DNA from: an uncultured Acidimicrobiia bacterium
Lineage (GTDB): Bacteria > Actinomycetota > Acidimicrobiia > Acidimicrobiales > SZUA-35
DNA: 34,301 bases
Direction: 5' to 3'
Assembly (NCBI GenBank): GCA_937890445.1
Contig: CALACD010000508.1
Location: 1-34,301, forward strand
Below the pieces are notes generated by a model that was not told the DNA's origin, made no database searches, and was given only the letters and a program-made list of their open reading frames with translations. Shown piece by piece: positions 17,945-25,791 of this stretch. Position numbers and translations under genes: made by a program. Within the stretch, counting starts at the first letter, position 1, and each line of letters opens with the position of its first letter.

Positions 17945-18895
17945 TCAACTGCGAGCGGCCTGGATCTCTGCCGCTGTCGGCATGCCGGTGCGGGCGCCGT
18001 GGGCCCCGACCGAGATGGCGGCCGCGATCATGGCAGTGTCGACCGCAGCGACCAGACCGCCACCGGCCGCCAACCGGGCGGCCAGCACACCGTTGAACGT
18101 GTCACCGGCACCTGTCGTATCCACCACCCTTGCCGGTCGGGCCGGAAACACCGCCGGCGTGCCACCGGGTGAGACGACCACACATCCGTCTCCACCGAGC
18201 GTGACGATGGCAGACGCCCCGCTTCGTTGCACCAGCTCGGTCAGCATGGCCGCCATGGATGCCTGCCCCGTTCTCCCGACCAGCTGCGTCAACTCGGATT
18301 CGTTCGGGGTGAGGATGGCACCGAGCGGCACCAGGCCGTCGAGCCCGTCGATGACGGGCGCCGGGTTGAGGATGCAGTGCACGCCCGCCGCCCGGGCCTC
18401 GCCGAGTGCCGCCCCCACGGCTTCCAGCGGGATCTCTGCGCTGACCAGCACACAATCGGCGGTCGGGAGCAGCTCGGCCAACGCGGCCGACACGTGTCCG
18501 GCGCCCAGGGCACCGTTGGCCCCCGGGCCCAGCGCGATCTGGTTCTCACCCTGGTCGTCGACCACGATGAGGGCGACCCCGGTCGGCTGATCCTCCAGGA
18601 TCGCCACGCAGGACACGTCGACTCCATCGGCTGCCAATTCCGCCAGTGCTGCCCCGCCGTGATCATCGGCACCGACGGCGGCCACCAGATACACATGGGC
18701 TCCGGCCCGAGCAGCGGCCACCGCGGCATTCGCGCCCTTGCCGCCACCGAAAGTACGAAGCCCCGAACCGACAACCGTCTCGCCGGGACCCGGCAACCGG
18801 TGTGCGTTGACCACCAGATCGACGTTCACCGCACCCACGACGATCACCGTCCCGACCGCTGAAGGCATCACGCTCGAGCCCTCGGAGTCCTCCAT
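17945..18895 (-). CDS. rbsK: PfkB family carbohydrate kinase, ribokinase-like
   Basis: GAVNVDLVVNAHRLPGPGETVVGSGLRTFGGGKGANAAVAAARAG; NPAPV; TPNESEL; VDTTGAGDTFNGVLAA. Confidence 0.92.
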   Translation of the reverse strand: MEDSEGSSVMPSAVGTVIVVGAVNVDLVVNAHRLPGPGETVVGSGLRTFGGGKGANAAVAAARAGAHVYLVAAVGADDHGGAALAELAADGVDVSCVAILEDQPTGVALIVVDDQGENQIALGPGANGALGAGHVSAALAELLPTADCVLVSAEIPLEAVGAALGEARAAGVHCILNPAPVIDGLDGLVPLGAILTPNESELTQLVGRTGQASMAAMLTELVQRSGASAIVTLGGDGCVVVSPGGTPAVFPARPARVVDTTGAGDTFNGVLAARLAAGGGLVAAVDTAMIAAAISVGAHGARTGMPTAAEIQAARS

Positions 18896-18901
18896 GGGCC
18901 G

Positions 18902-18907
18902 AGCCTA
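18902..18907 (-). promoter_or_regulatory. Putative -10 (TAGGCT), 6 nt before ATG of ribokinase; leaderless candidate
   Basis: Minus-strand TAGGCT-cggccc-ATG. Confidence 0.5.
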
Positions 18908-19000
18908 GCGAACCGGTGGGGCACGCCCGTGAGCGGTACGAGTCGACACCCCGAGACGCTGGCTGCGTTCCACCGCGGCTGGCCGGTGGCCCGGGCCCCA

Positions 19001-19006
19001 TAGGGT
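19001..19006 (+). promoter_or_regulatory. Putative -10 (TAGGGT), 6 nt before ATG of the VIT-like gene; leaderless candidate
   Basis: TAGGGT-gactgc-ATG. Confidence 0.55.
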
Positions 19007-19012
19007 GACTGC

Positions 19013-19756
19013 ATGACCATCGAAGAAGGCCGTGCACCGGCTGGGCAACCAGACGCACATCCGATCGAGCCCCACAGCGGTTCGCCGGCCGGACGCCTGA
19101 ACTGGCTTCGGGCCGGAGTGCTGGGGGCCAATGACGGGATCATCTCGACTGCGGGTCTGGTCATCGGGGTCGCAGCCGCCACCACCAGCACCTCCGCCAT
19201 TGCCACGGCAGGGTTCGCCGGATTGACCGCGGGCGCGGTCTCCATGGCGTTGGGCGAATACGTGTCGGTGAGCACCCAGCGCGACACCGAACGGGCACTG
19301 ATCGACAAGGAGCGCCGCGAGCTCGAGCAGACGCCCGATGCCGAACATGCCGAGCTCGTGGCCATGCTTCGCGACCGAGGGCTGGCCGATGACACGGCGG
19401 TCGTGGTCGCCGATGAGCTGACCGAGGCCGACGCGTTGCGGGCCCACCTCACGATCGAACTCGGAATCGACCAGGACCAGGTCGCCAAACCGTGGTCGGC
19501 TGCGATCTCGTCGGCCATCGCCTTCACCGCAGGCGCAGCCCTGCCCCTGCTGGCGATCTTGGTGCCTCCTACTTCCCTTCGGATACCCGTCACCTTCGTC
19601 GCCGTTCTGATCAGTCTTGCCCTGGCCGGTGCCCTGAGCGCAAGCCTCGGCGATGCGCCGAAACAGCCCGCCATCACGCGATTGGTGCTCGGCGGAGCCG
19701 CAGCCATGGCCATCACCTACGGAATCGGCCAGGTGCTCGGGGTCGCAGTTGGCTAG
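19013..19756 (+). CDS. VIT1/CCC1 transporter family protein
   Basis: LNWLRAGVLGANDGIISTAGLVIGVAAA; AGAVSMALGEYVSVSTQRDTE; C-terminal TM segments. Confidence 0.95.
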   Translation: MTIEEGRAPAGQPDAHPIEPHSGSPAGRLNWLRAGVLGANDGIISTAGLVIGVAAATTSTSAIATAGFAGLTAGAVSMALGEYVSVSTQRDTERALIDKERRELEQTPDAEHAELVAMLRDRGLADDTAVVVADELTEADALRAHLTIELGIDQDQVAKPWSAAISSAIAFTAGAALPLLAILVPPTSLRIPVTFVAVLISLALAGALSASLGDAPKQPAITRLVLGGAAAMAITYGIGQVLGVAVG

Positions 19757-19837
19757 AAGACTGCTGACGCCGGAACGCAGGACCAACCATCCTTGCGTCC
19801 TAGGCTTGAGGTTTCGTCTGGCACGAAGAGGAACTTG

Positions 19838-20779
19838 ATGGCTGGTGGTCTGGTCGGTCTACTCGATGACGTTGCGGCACTGGCCAAACTCGCCGCGGCG
19901 TCGATCGACGATGTTGGGGCAGCTGCAGGTCGTGCCAGCGCGAAGGCAGCGGGGGTCGTGGTCGACGACACCGCCGTCACACCGGCCTATGTGCAGGGAT
20001 TGACCGCAGACCGAGAGCTGCCGATCATCAAGCGGATCGCCAAGGGTTCGCTGCGGAACAAGTTGCTCTTCATCATCCCCGTCGCACTCGTCCTGAGCGA
20101 AGTGGCGCCGCTGCTGGTCGAGATCATCCTGATGATGGGCGGCACGTTCCTGTGTTTCGAAGGCGCGGAGAAGGTCTACCACAAGCTCAGGGGCGGCGAA
20201 CACGACCATGACGTTGCCTCGGTCCTCCAAGGCCCCGAGGCCGAGGAAGCGACCATCGCCGGTGCCGTCCGCACCGATCTGATCCTGTCGGCAGAGATCA
20301 TGGTGATCTCGCTGAAGGAAGTGCTCGACGAAGGTTTGGCGCAACGAGCGATCATCCTGGTGGTCGTTGCGCTGTTCATCACCGTCGCCGTCTACGGCGT
20401 CGTGGCCCTGATCGTCAAGATGGACGACATCGGTCTCTCGCTGGCCCAGCGATCGTCGGCGTCGTCGCAACGGGTGGGGCGGGGCATGGTGACCGGTATG
20501 CCGATCCTCCTGCAATGGCTGACCATCATCGGCACGGCTGCCATGTTGTGGGTGGGCGGTCACATCCTGCTGGTCGGCACCCACGAGTTGGGCTGGGACG
20601 GCTTGTACGACATCGTGCACGATCTCGAAGAGTCGGTGGCCGATGTCAGCGGATTCGGCGGTGTGTTGTCATGGCTGGTGAACACGGGGCTGTCGGCCGT
20701 CGTGGGCATCGTGGTCGGCAGTGTCGTGATTGCCGTCGTCTCCCGCTTCCACCGGACGAAACCCGCAGCCGCCCACTAG
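19838..20779 (+). CDS. DUF808 family membrane protein
   Basis: MAGGLVGLLDDVAALAKLAAASIDDVGAAAGRASAKAAGVVVDDTAVTPAYVQG; MMGGTFLCFEGAEKVYHKL; AGGA SD. Confidence 0.92.
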   Translation: MAGGLVGLLDDVAALAKLAAASIDDVGAAAGRASAKAAGVVVDDTAVTPAYVQGLTADRELPIIKRIAKGSLRNKLLFIIPVALVLSEVAPLLVEIILMMGGTFLCFEGAEKVYHKLRGGEHDHDVASVLQGPEAEEATIAGAVRTDLILSAEIMVISLKEVLDEGLAQRAIILVVVALFITVAVYGVVALIVKMDDIGLSLAQRSSASSQRVGRGMVTGMPILLQWLTIIGTAAMLWVGGHILLVGTHELGWDGLYDIVHDLEESVADVSGFGGVLSWLVNTGLSAVVGIVVGSVVIAVVSRFHRTKPAAAH

Positions 20780-20795
20780 CCCGACGCAGAACTCC

Positions 20796-20864
20796 GACGT
20801 CGAGGAGCACGGAACTCCGACGTTGAAGAGCCTCAGACGTCGAGAAGCTCAGACGTCGAGAAGC
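20796..20864. repeat. Degenerate repeat cluster, core GACGTCGAGAAGC x4, at the convergent DUF808/PEP-utilizing gene junction
   Basis: Cores at 20796, 20819, 20836, 20852; 16-bp perfect tandem TCAGACGTCGAGAAGC at 20833-20848 and 20849-20864 duplicates the stop codon. Confidence 0.9.
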
Positions 20865-22507
20865 ACGGTGCCGTCGTCGCCGTTGACCGTGATCATCTGA
20901 CCGGTGGTGATCATCGACGTCGCCATCTGGGTACCGACCACGGCCGGAATGCCCATCTCCCGGGCAACGATGGCGCAGTGCGAGAGCACCCCGCCGGTGT
21001 CCGCGACCACGGCACTGGCGATCGAGAACAACGGCACCCAGGGCGGCAGCGTCATGGGGCAGACCAGGATCTCACCTTCTTCCAGTTCGGTCGCCTGAGC
21101 CAGCGTGGTGACGACGCGAGCCCTGCCGGTCGCCGTTCCGGGTGAACCGGTGACGCCGGTCAGGACGTTTTCGTCGTGGACCGCATCGGGGTCGGGTGGC
21201 ACCATGCCGAGCAGTCGCACCACGAGGGCATCCATGAACGGATCGAAGGGAGCATCGGCGGGCGGCGGAGGCGGCGGTGTCCCGAGGATCGGAGGAGGCG
21301 AGATGGTGCTGTAGGCCGCATGCTCTTCACGTCGGGCCGCCAGTTCGGCATCACGCTTGGTTCCGTTGGCCATGGCGTCGCGAAGTTCGTCGACGTAGAG
21401 AAAGTGCACATCGTCAGCGTCGGCCACGACACCGGATTCCGCCAGCCGACGCCCGATCTCACCCACGAAGCGACGGAACACGGCAACGCCGGTCTGGTCG
21501 ATCCAGAACGCATGGTCCTCGGTGACCGGAAGGTTGTATTGAGCCGCCTCGTAGAGGTCGTTGAAATGCGCCAACTTGTCGGGATCATCGGCCAGGAGTT
21601 GCCGACACTTCGCCAGCTGGGTTTCCCGCTTGGCTTCGGCCCGAGCCAGGTGCAATTCGGGATTGTCGGCATCGTCCATGTCGAGGTAGCCCATGAGCGA
21701 CCGAAGCGGAACCGAGGGATCCTCGATCCAGGTCTCGGCGAACATGTCGTAGACGCCGCCGCTGCGCCAGCCGAACTCGGCGAGGAAGTCAGCGAACTCG
21801 GCATTGAACTCGGCCGCTGCGTCGGACGCAGCGAGGGCGGCCGGGAGCTCGTCGAGCGGAGTCGATTCGAACAGCGTCCGCAGCTCGGCGTTGTCACGCA
21901 CGATCCGGCTGAGCTTCCACAGACCGGTTCCGGTGTCCACGCTTCGGGTCCGGAAACCCTGAAGACACTGATAGGACTCGGTCTTGCTCTCCGGTTGGAC
22001 GACCTCGTCGTAGAAGTCGCAGAAGGCCGAGGCCGACATCAGGCAGTAGTTGATGTGACCGTGGATGTACCACTGGTAGCGCATGTGGTCGATGAACCAG
22101 TCCAGCTTCTCGGCCAGCTCCGTATCGCTGAGCGTCGTCCAGTCGGCAACCCGCAGCTCCGAGTTGAGGGCGATGACCTCCGGCTTCCATTCGAACTGCC
22201 AGCGGGCGCCAACGCCCGGCACCTTCTCGGCCAACGTCTGCTCGTACCGACTCCATCGGCGTGCGGCCTCCTCCTCGTCGGGGATCGGGTGGAAGCTGAC
22301 GTAGAAGAAGCCCTTCTCGAAACGCGGCGTCACCATGATCGAGGTGTCGTACTCGGCCTGGGCTTGGGTGAAGCCTTCGGCGATGGTGCGTCCGACGGCG
22401 TCGATCGACAATGGCGTCATGGGAGCGGTCATGTGGTTGTCGTAGGCCCAGAAGCCCTCGACCTCGTCCGGTCCCGGAAAGTCCTCGATGCTTACAGAAA
22501 GAGCCAT
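20849..22507 (-). CDS. PEP-utilizing enzyme, phosphohistidine 'mobile' domain protein without a visible ATP-grasp domain
   Basis: LVCPMTLPPWVPLFSIASAVVADTGGVLSHCAIVAREMGIPAVVGTQMAT; N-terminal ~350 aa lacks recognisable PPDK_N motifs; SD AAGGGGA. Confidence 0.85.
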   Translation of the reverse strand: MALSVSIEDFPGPDEVEGFWAYDNHMTAPMTPLSIDAVGRTIAEGFTQAQAEYDTSIMVTPRFEKGFFYVSFHPIPDEEEAARRWSRYEQTLAEKVPGVGARWQFEWKPEVIALNSELRVADWTTLSDTELAEKLDWFIDHMRYQWYIHGHINYCLMSASAFCDFYDEVVQPESKTESYQCLQGFRTRSVDTGTGLWKLSRIVRDNAELRTLFESTPLDELPAALAASDAAAEFNAEFADFLAEFGWRSGGVYDMFAETWIEDPSVPLRSLMGYLDMDDADNPELHLARAEAKRETQLAKCRQLLADDPDKLAHFNDLYEAAQYNLPVTEDHAFWIDQTGVAVFRRFVGEIGRRLAESGVVADADDVHFLYVDELRDAMANGTKRDAELAARREEHAAYSTISPPPILGTPPPPPPADAPFDPFMDALVVRLLGMVPPDPDAVHDENVLTGVTGSPGTATGRARVVTTLAQATELEEGEILVCPMTLPPWVPLFSIASAVVADTGGVLSHCAIVAREMGIPAVVGTQMATSMITTGQMITVNGDDGTVLLDV

Positions 22508-22601
22508 GTTTCCCCTTGTTTCCGGTGTGCGTCGATCGTGATTTCGGGCGGTGCTAGGCCAGCGGACACGGCGATGCCAGGCGCCACCCGACAGCCAGGG
22601 C

Positions 22602-22952
22602 CTAGGGGGACTCGGTGCGAACCTCGGTCTCGAACGTGGCAGGACCGCTGACGCGAGAGCGAAGCGACGACATCACGTTGCGATGGGGTTCCGAACCCAC
22701 CCAACGACGAAAGGTCGCCTCGTCGGCCCAGGACGAATCGACGGTCAAGCGCTTGCCTCCGAGATCGGTCACCAGGGCATAGTGCAGGAGCGCCCCGGGC
22801 TCGGCCGCCATCAGATCCTCGAGCGACTTGCGGATGCGGAAGGCACCTCGCATGAACGGGAGCATCGCCATGATCGAACTCGCCGGGAGTTCGCTGCGAA
22901 AGATGAAGCCGGCCTCGGCCGATCGGTCGGTGGCGGAACGTAGGGTCGGCAT
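22602..22952 (-). CDS. Small protein resembling antibiotic-biosynthesis-monooxygenase/DUF3291-like folds
   Basis: LTVDSSWADEATFRRWVGSEPHRNVMSSLRSR; TGATG overlap with carotenoid oxygenase. Confidence 0.55.
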   Translation of the reverse strand: MPTLRSATDRSAEAGFIFRSELPASSIMAMLPFMRGAFRIRKSLEDLMAAEPGALLHYALVTDLGGKRLTVDSSWADEATFRRWVGSEPHRNVMSSLRSRVSGPATFETEVRTESP

Positions 22953-24346
22953 CAGGCCACCGGCCCTACGGATCGGTCAGCGACCCAGTTCCCGTGGAAG
23001 CCGAAGGGGACCCGCTGGGGCAGCGGCACCCGAGCCACGTAACCCCGGTCGAAATCCTGGGCGTCGAGGACAACGAACTCGGCGGTGCCGGCGCCGAGAT
23101 CGTGGACGAAGGTGACCAGCCAACCATCGTCCTCGGCATCGCCGTCATCGCGTGCCACGAACACCGGCTCGCCGGCAGCTCGACCCGGCCCGTGATCGAA
23201 CACCTGCCGAGTCCCGGTGTGCAGGTCATGTTTCAGCGTGGGCCATCCGACCGAGGAATCGCCCGAGACGGCTGCGCAGTAGCCGTAGCGATAGGGCTTG
23301 GTGCCGAGCGAGCCGCGGTGACGGGGAAACTCGTTCGAGGTGTCGTCGAGCACGGTGATGGACGCCCCCCGAGTGACGGGATCGAGTTCCCATCGTTCGA
23401 GGCGGGCCAGGTTGTCGCCGAAAGGGCCTCGCACGTCGGCATCGAACATCGTTGCGTAGTTGCAGAGGTCGACGATCACCTTGCCGTCTGCGGTGTCATA
23501 GGCATTCATCGGATGGAACGAGTACCCGTTGGGCACGTCGATCCAGATGATGTCCGACGCCTCTCCTTCCCGAGGAAGCAAACCGACGCGGTTGCCGTAC
23601 TCGGGATTCCAACGGAACGGGAACTGGCCGGCAAAGGCCACATTCAGATCCACAGTGCAGGGCTGGTCGTAGACGATGGCGAAACGACTGGTCAACGACA
23701 TGTCGTGGAGCATCGTCATCCCCAGCGGGATGTCCACTGTGCGCCGCACTCGACCATCGGTACCGATGACGACGTACTGCACATGGTCGAGCCACTCCGC
23801 CCAGGCATAGACCATGGCATGCATCTCGCCGCTGTCGGGATCGACTTTCGGATGGGCCGTGAACGCCCCGGGCAGGGTGCCGAAGAAGTCGTTGCGCCCC
23901 ACCGTCTCGAGCTCGTAGGTGAGTTCCACCGGACATCCACCCGCTTCGACCATGGCCCACGTCCGACCGGCAAAGCCACCGACGTTGGTGTTCGGACCCA
24001 GAGAGGACCCGTTCCAATTGGTACCGGCGATGTCATCTCGGCCGCGCACCTCCGACACCCGACTGGAGCCCACGTAGCGATTCCGGTACCAGGCAGCTCG
24101 CCCGCCTTCGACCCGGAGGCCATGGACCATTCCGTCCCCCATGAACCAATGATGCGTGGCCGGATCGACCGTTCCGATGGGATTCGGCCCGTTGCGCAGA
24201 TAGCGGCCGGTGAGCTCGACCGGCAGCTGGCCGATCACGGGGAGATCGAACGCGGTCACCTCCTCGGTGACCGGGGCGAAGTTGCCCGACAGATAGACGG
24301 CGGTATCGCTCGACGTTTCGTTCATGACCTTCGCTCCGACCTTCAT
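22952..24346 (-). CDS. Carotenoid oxygenase (RPE65/CCD/lignostilbene dioxygenase) family protein
   Basis: LSGNFAPVTEEVTAFDLPVIGQLPVELTGRYLRNGPNP; HHWFMGDGMVHGLRV; FTAHPKVDPDSGEMHAM; C-terminal VPFGFHGNWV. Alternative ATG at 24325. Confidence 0.93.
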   Translation of the reverse strand: MKVGAKVMNETSSDTAVYLSGNFAPVTEEVTAFDLPVIGQLPVELTGRYLRNGPNPIGTVDPATHHWFMGDGMVHGLRVEGGRAAWYRNRYVGSSRVSEVRGRDDIAGTNWNGSSLGPNTNVGGFAGRTWAMVEAGGCPVELTYELETVGRNDFFGTLPGAFTAHPKVDPDSGEMHAMVYAWAEWLDHVQYVVIGTDGRVRRTVDIPLGMTMLHDMSLTSRFAIVYDQPCTVDLNVAFAGQFPFRWNPEYGNRVGLLPREGEASDIIWIDVPNGYSFHPMNAYDTADGKVIVDLCNYATMFDADVRGPFGDNLARLERWELDPVTRGASITVLDDTSNEFPRHRGSLGTKPYRYGYCAAVSGDSSVGWPTLKHDLHTGTRQVFDHGPGRAAGEPVFVARDDGDAEDDGWLVTFVHDLGAGTAEFVVLDAQDFDRGYVARVPLPQRVPFGFHGNWVADRSVGPVA

Positions 24347-24369
24347 TCCGACCTTCGCTTCCGACCTTC
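24326..24369. repeat. Tandem repeat, 12-13 bp x4 (GACCTTC cores), at the carotenoid oxygenase start
   Basis: GACCTTC at 24326, 24338, 24350, 24363. Confidence 0.9.
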
Positions 24370-24386
24370 ACCGTCAGAGGCGGACG

Positions 24387-24408
24387 TAACATTGTTATGT
24401 GAGATAAC
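24387..24408. promoter_or_regulatory. Overlapping palindromes TAACA-T-TGTTA and GTTAT-GTGAG-ATAAC; candidate operator
   Basis: Perfect inverted arms at 24387-24397 and 24394-24408 in the divergent TetR/carotenoid oxygenase intergenic region. Confidence 0.6.
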
Positions 24409-24418
24409 TTAGTGATGG

Positions 24419-25033
24419 ATGACCGTTCCGTCAAGAGATGTCGCAACCGATGACCCTTCGTCGACCGCGTCGACCGACATGCGTTCCCGGCTGGTCGACG
24501 CTGCACTCACCTTGCTGCAACACCAGGGCGCAGCCGCTCTCACCGTCCGCAACATCACCACCCGGGCCGGCTGTTCGACCACGGGCATCTACACCTACTT
24601 CGGGGGCAAGAACGGCCTGGTCGACGCCATCTTCAGCAACGGCTTCGCCTCGTTCGACCAGGCACTCGACCCGTTTCTCGACGAAGGGGACCTGCTGGGG
24701 GCCGGGCAGGCATATCGGCGGTGGGCGCTCGCCCACCCCATGCAGTACATGGTCATGTTCGGCCGAGCCGTACCCGATTTCGAACCGTCCGACGCTGGGC
24801 TCGAGAGGGCCCTGGTGTCGTTCTCCAAGTTGGCGGCCGGCGTCCGACGTGCCGGCATCGGCGGCGACGCCGACCATCGGGCTCATCACATCTTCGCCAC
24901 GGTGCACGGGTACGTGATGCTGGAGATGGCCGGGATGGCACCGCCCCTCTCCGTCCCGATCGAGACGCTCTACCTTCACGCGCTCGCATCGGCGAGCGAG
25001 CCGATCCGACCGCCCGGCCAAACCGTGAACTGA
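24419..25033 (+). CDS. TetR/AcrR family transcriptional regulator
   Basis: MRSRLVDAALTLLQHQGAAALTVRNITTRAGCSTTGIYTYFGGKNGLVDAIF. Confidence 0.93.
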   Translation: MTVPSRDVATDDPSSTASTDMRSRLVDAALTLLQHQGAAALTVRNITTRAGCSTTGIYTYFGGKNGLVDAIFSNGFASFDQALDPFLDEGDLLGAGQAYRRWALAHPMQYMVMFGRAVPDFEPSDAGLERALVSFSKLAAGVRRAGIGGDADHRAHHIFATVHGYVMLEMAGMAPPLSVPIETLYLHALASASEPIRPPGQTVN

Positions 25034-25080
25034 CCGGGAAACCGAATCGCCGGGTGTCGACCGTGATCCGAGGCGGCATC

Positions 25081-25791
25081 ATGGGACACCCCTCGACATG
25101 GGAGATGCCAGCGGTGAAGGTCTCGGCCGATTTCATCTGTGAACACGGAATGCCCCAGCCGTGGGCAACCTGCACCGAATGCATGCTGTTGCCTCGGGAT
25201 CTGCAGCCCGAACCGATCGTCGAGAAGCCGCCGCCACCACCTCCGAAGCCACCACGAACACCCCGGGCGACACGAGGATCCCAGGCGCCTCGCTCGGTGA
25301 GCGCCGATGGCTCGCGGGTTGGCCGGGCCCCTCGACCCGACCGGGCGCCCCGGCCCAGCACGCGGCTGCCTCGACGGGTGGACGATCCCCCACCCGATCT
25401 GTTCGGCTCGTTCGATCTGGCCTACGAGATTCCGCCCGAGCACCTCGGGTACTACACCAACGGAGCCGAACGGGACTGGTTGCCGATCTCGACCATGCCC
25501 AGAGAACTTCGGGCCCTCGGCTGGGTGTACCTACAGATCGATCGCCGAGTAGTGGCACGCTGTCGTGTCACCGGCATCGGGTTCCGGGAACGACGATGGC
25601 GCCACGAACCGAACGAAACCGCAGCCGATGACGGCCCCGGTCCGACGCTCGAGCTCGAAGGCGATCGATGGGAACGAGTGGCGTGCGAACTCGGCCCCGA
25701 CGGCGACCGGCCCGTGACGGGCTATCGCTACTTGCGCACCGCTCCCGACGACTCGGTCACGGTGGTGACGGGCGAAGACGAACTCGTGTGA
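25081..25791 (+). CDS. Hypothetical protein: N-terminal CxH-x8-CxxC putative zinc site, Pro-rich linker, C-terminal domain
   Basis: CEHGMPQPWATCTECM, then EKPPPPPPKPPRTPRATRG, then GYYTNGAERDWLPISTMPRELRALGWVYLQIDRRVVARCRVTGIGFRERRWRHEP; supplied ORF extends further upstream. Confidence 0.7.
   Translation: MGHPSTWEMPAVKVSADFICEHGMPQPWATCTECMLLPRDLQPEPIVEKPPPPPPKPPRTPRATRGSQAPRSVSADGSRVGRAPRPDRAPRPSTRLPRRVDDPPPDLFGSFDLAYEIPPEHLGYYTNGAERDWLPISTMPRELRALGWVYLQIDRRVVARCRVTGIGFRERRWRHEPNETAADDGPGPTLELEGDRWERVACELGPDGDRPVTGYRYLRTAPDDSVTVVTGEDELV

Noticed and set aside
17881-17945. tRNA-like string GGATTAGCTCAGTAA followed by CTCGATTCG, resembling D-arm and T-loop
   Set aside because: No matching acceptor stem (GCCTCGG has no CCGAGGC partner), no anticodon stem and no CCA.
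21176-22651. + strand ORF of 491 aa opposite the PEP-utilizing gene
   Set aside because: Antisense to a gene with clear phosphohistidine-domain motifs; no recognisable domain.
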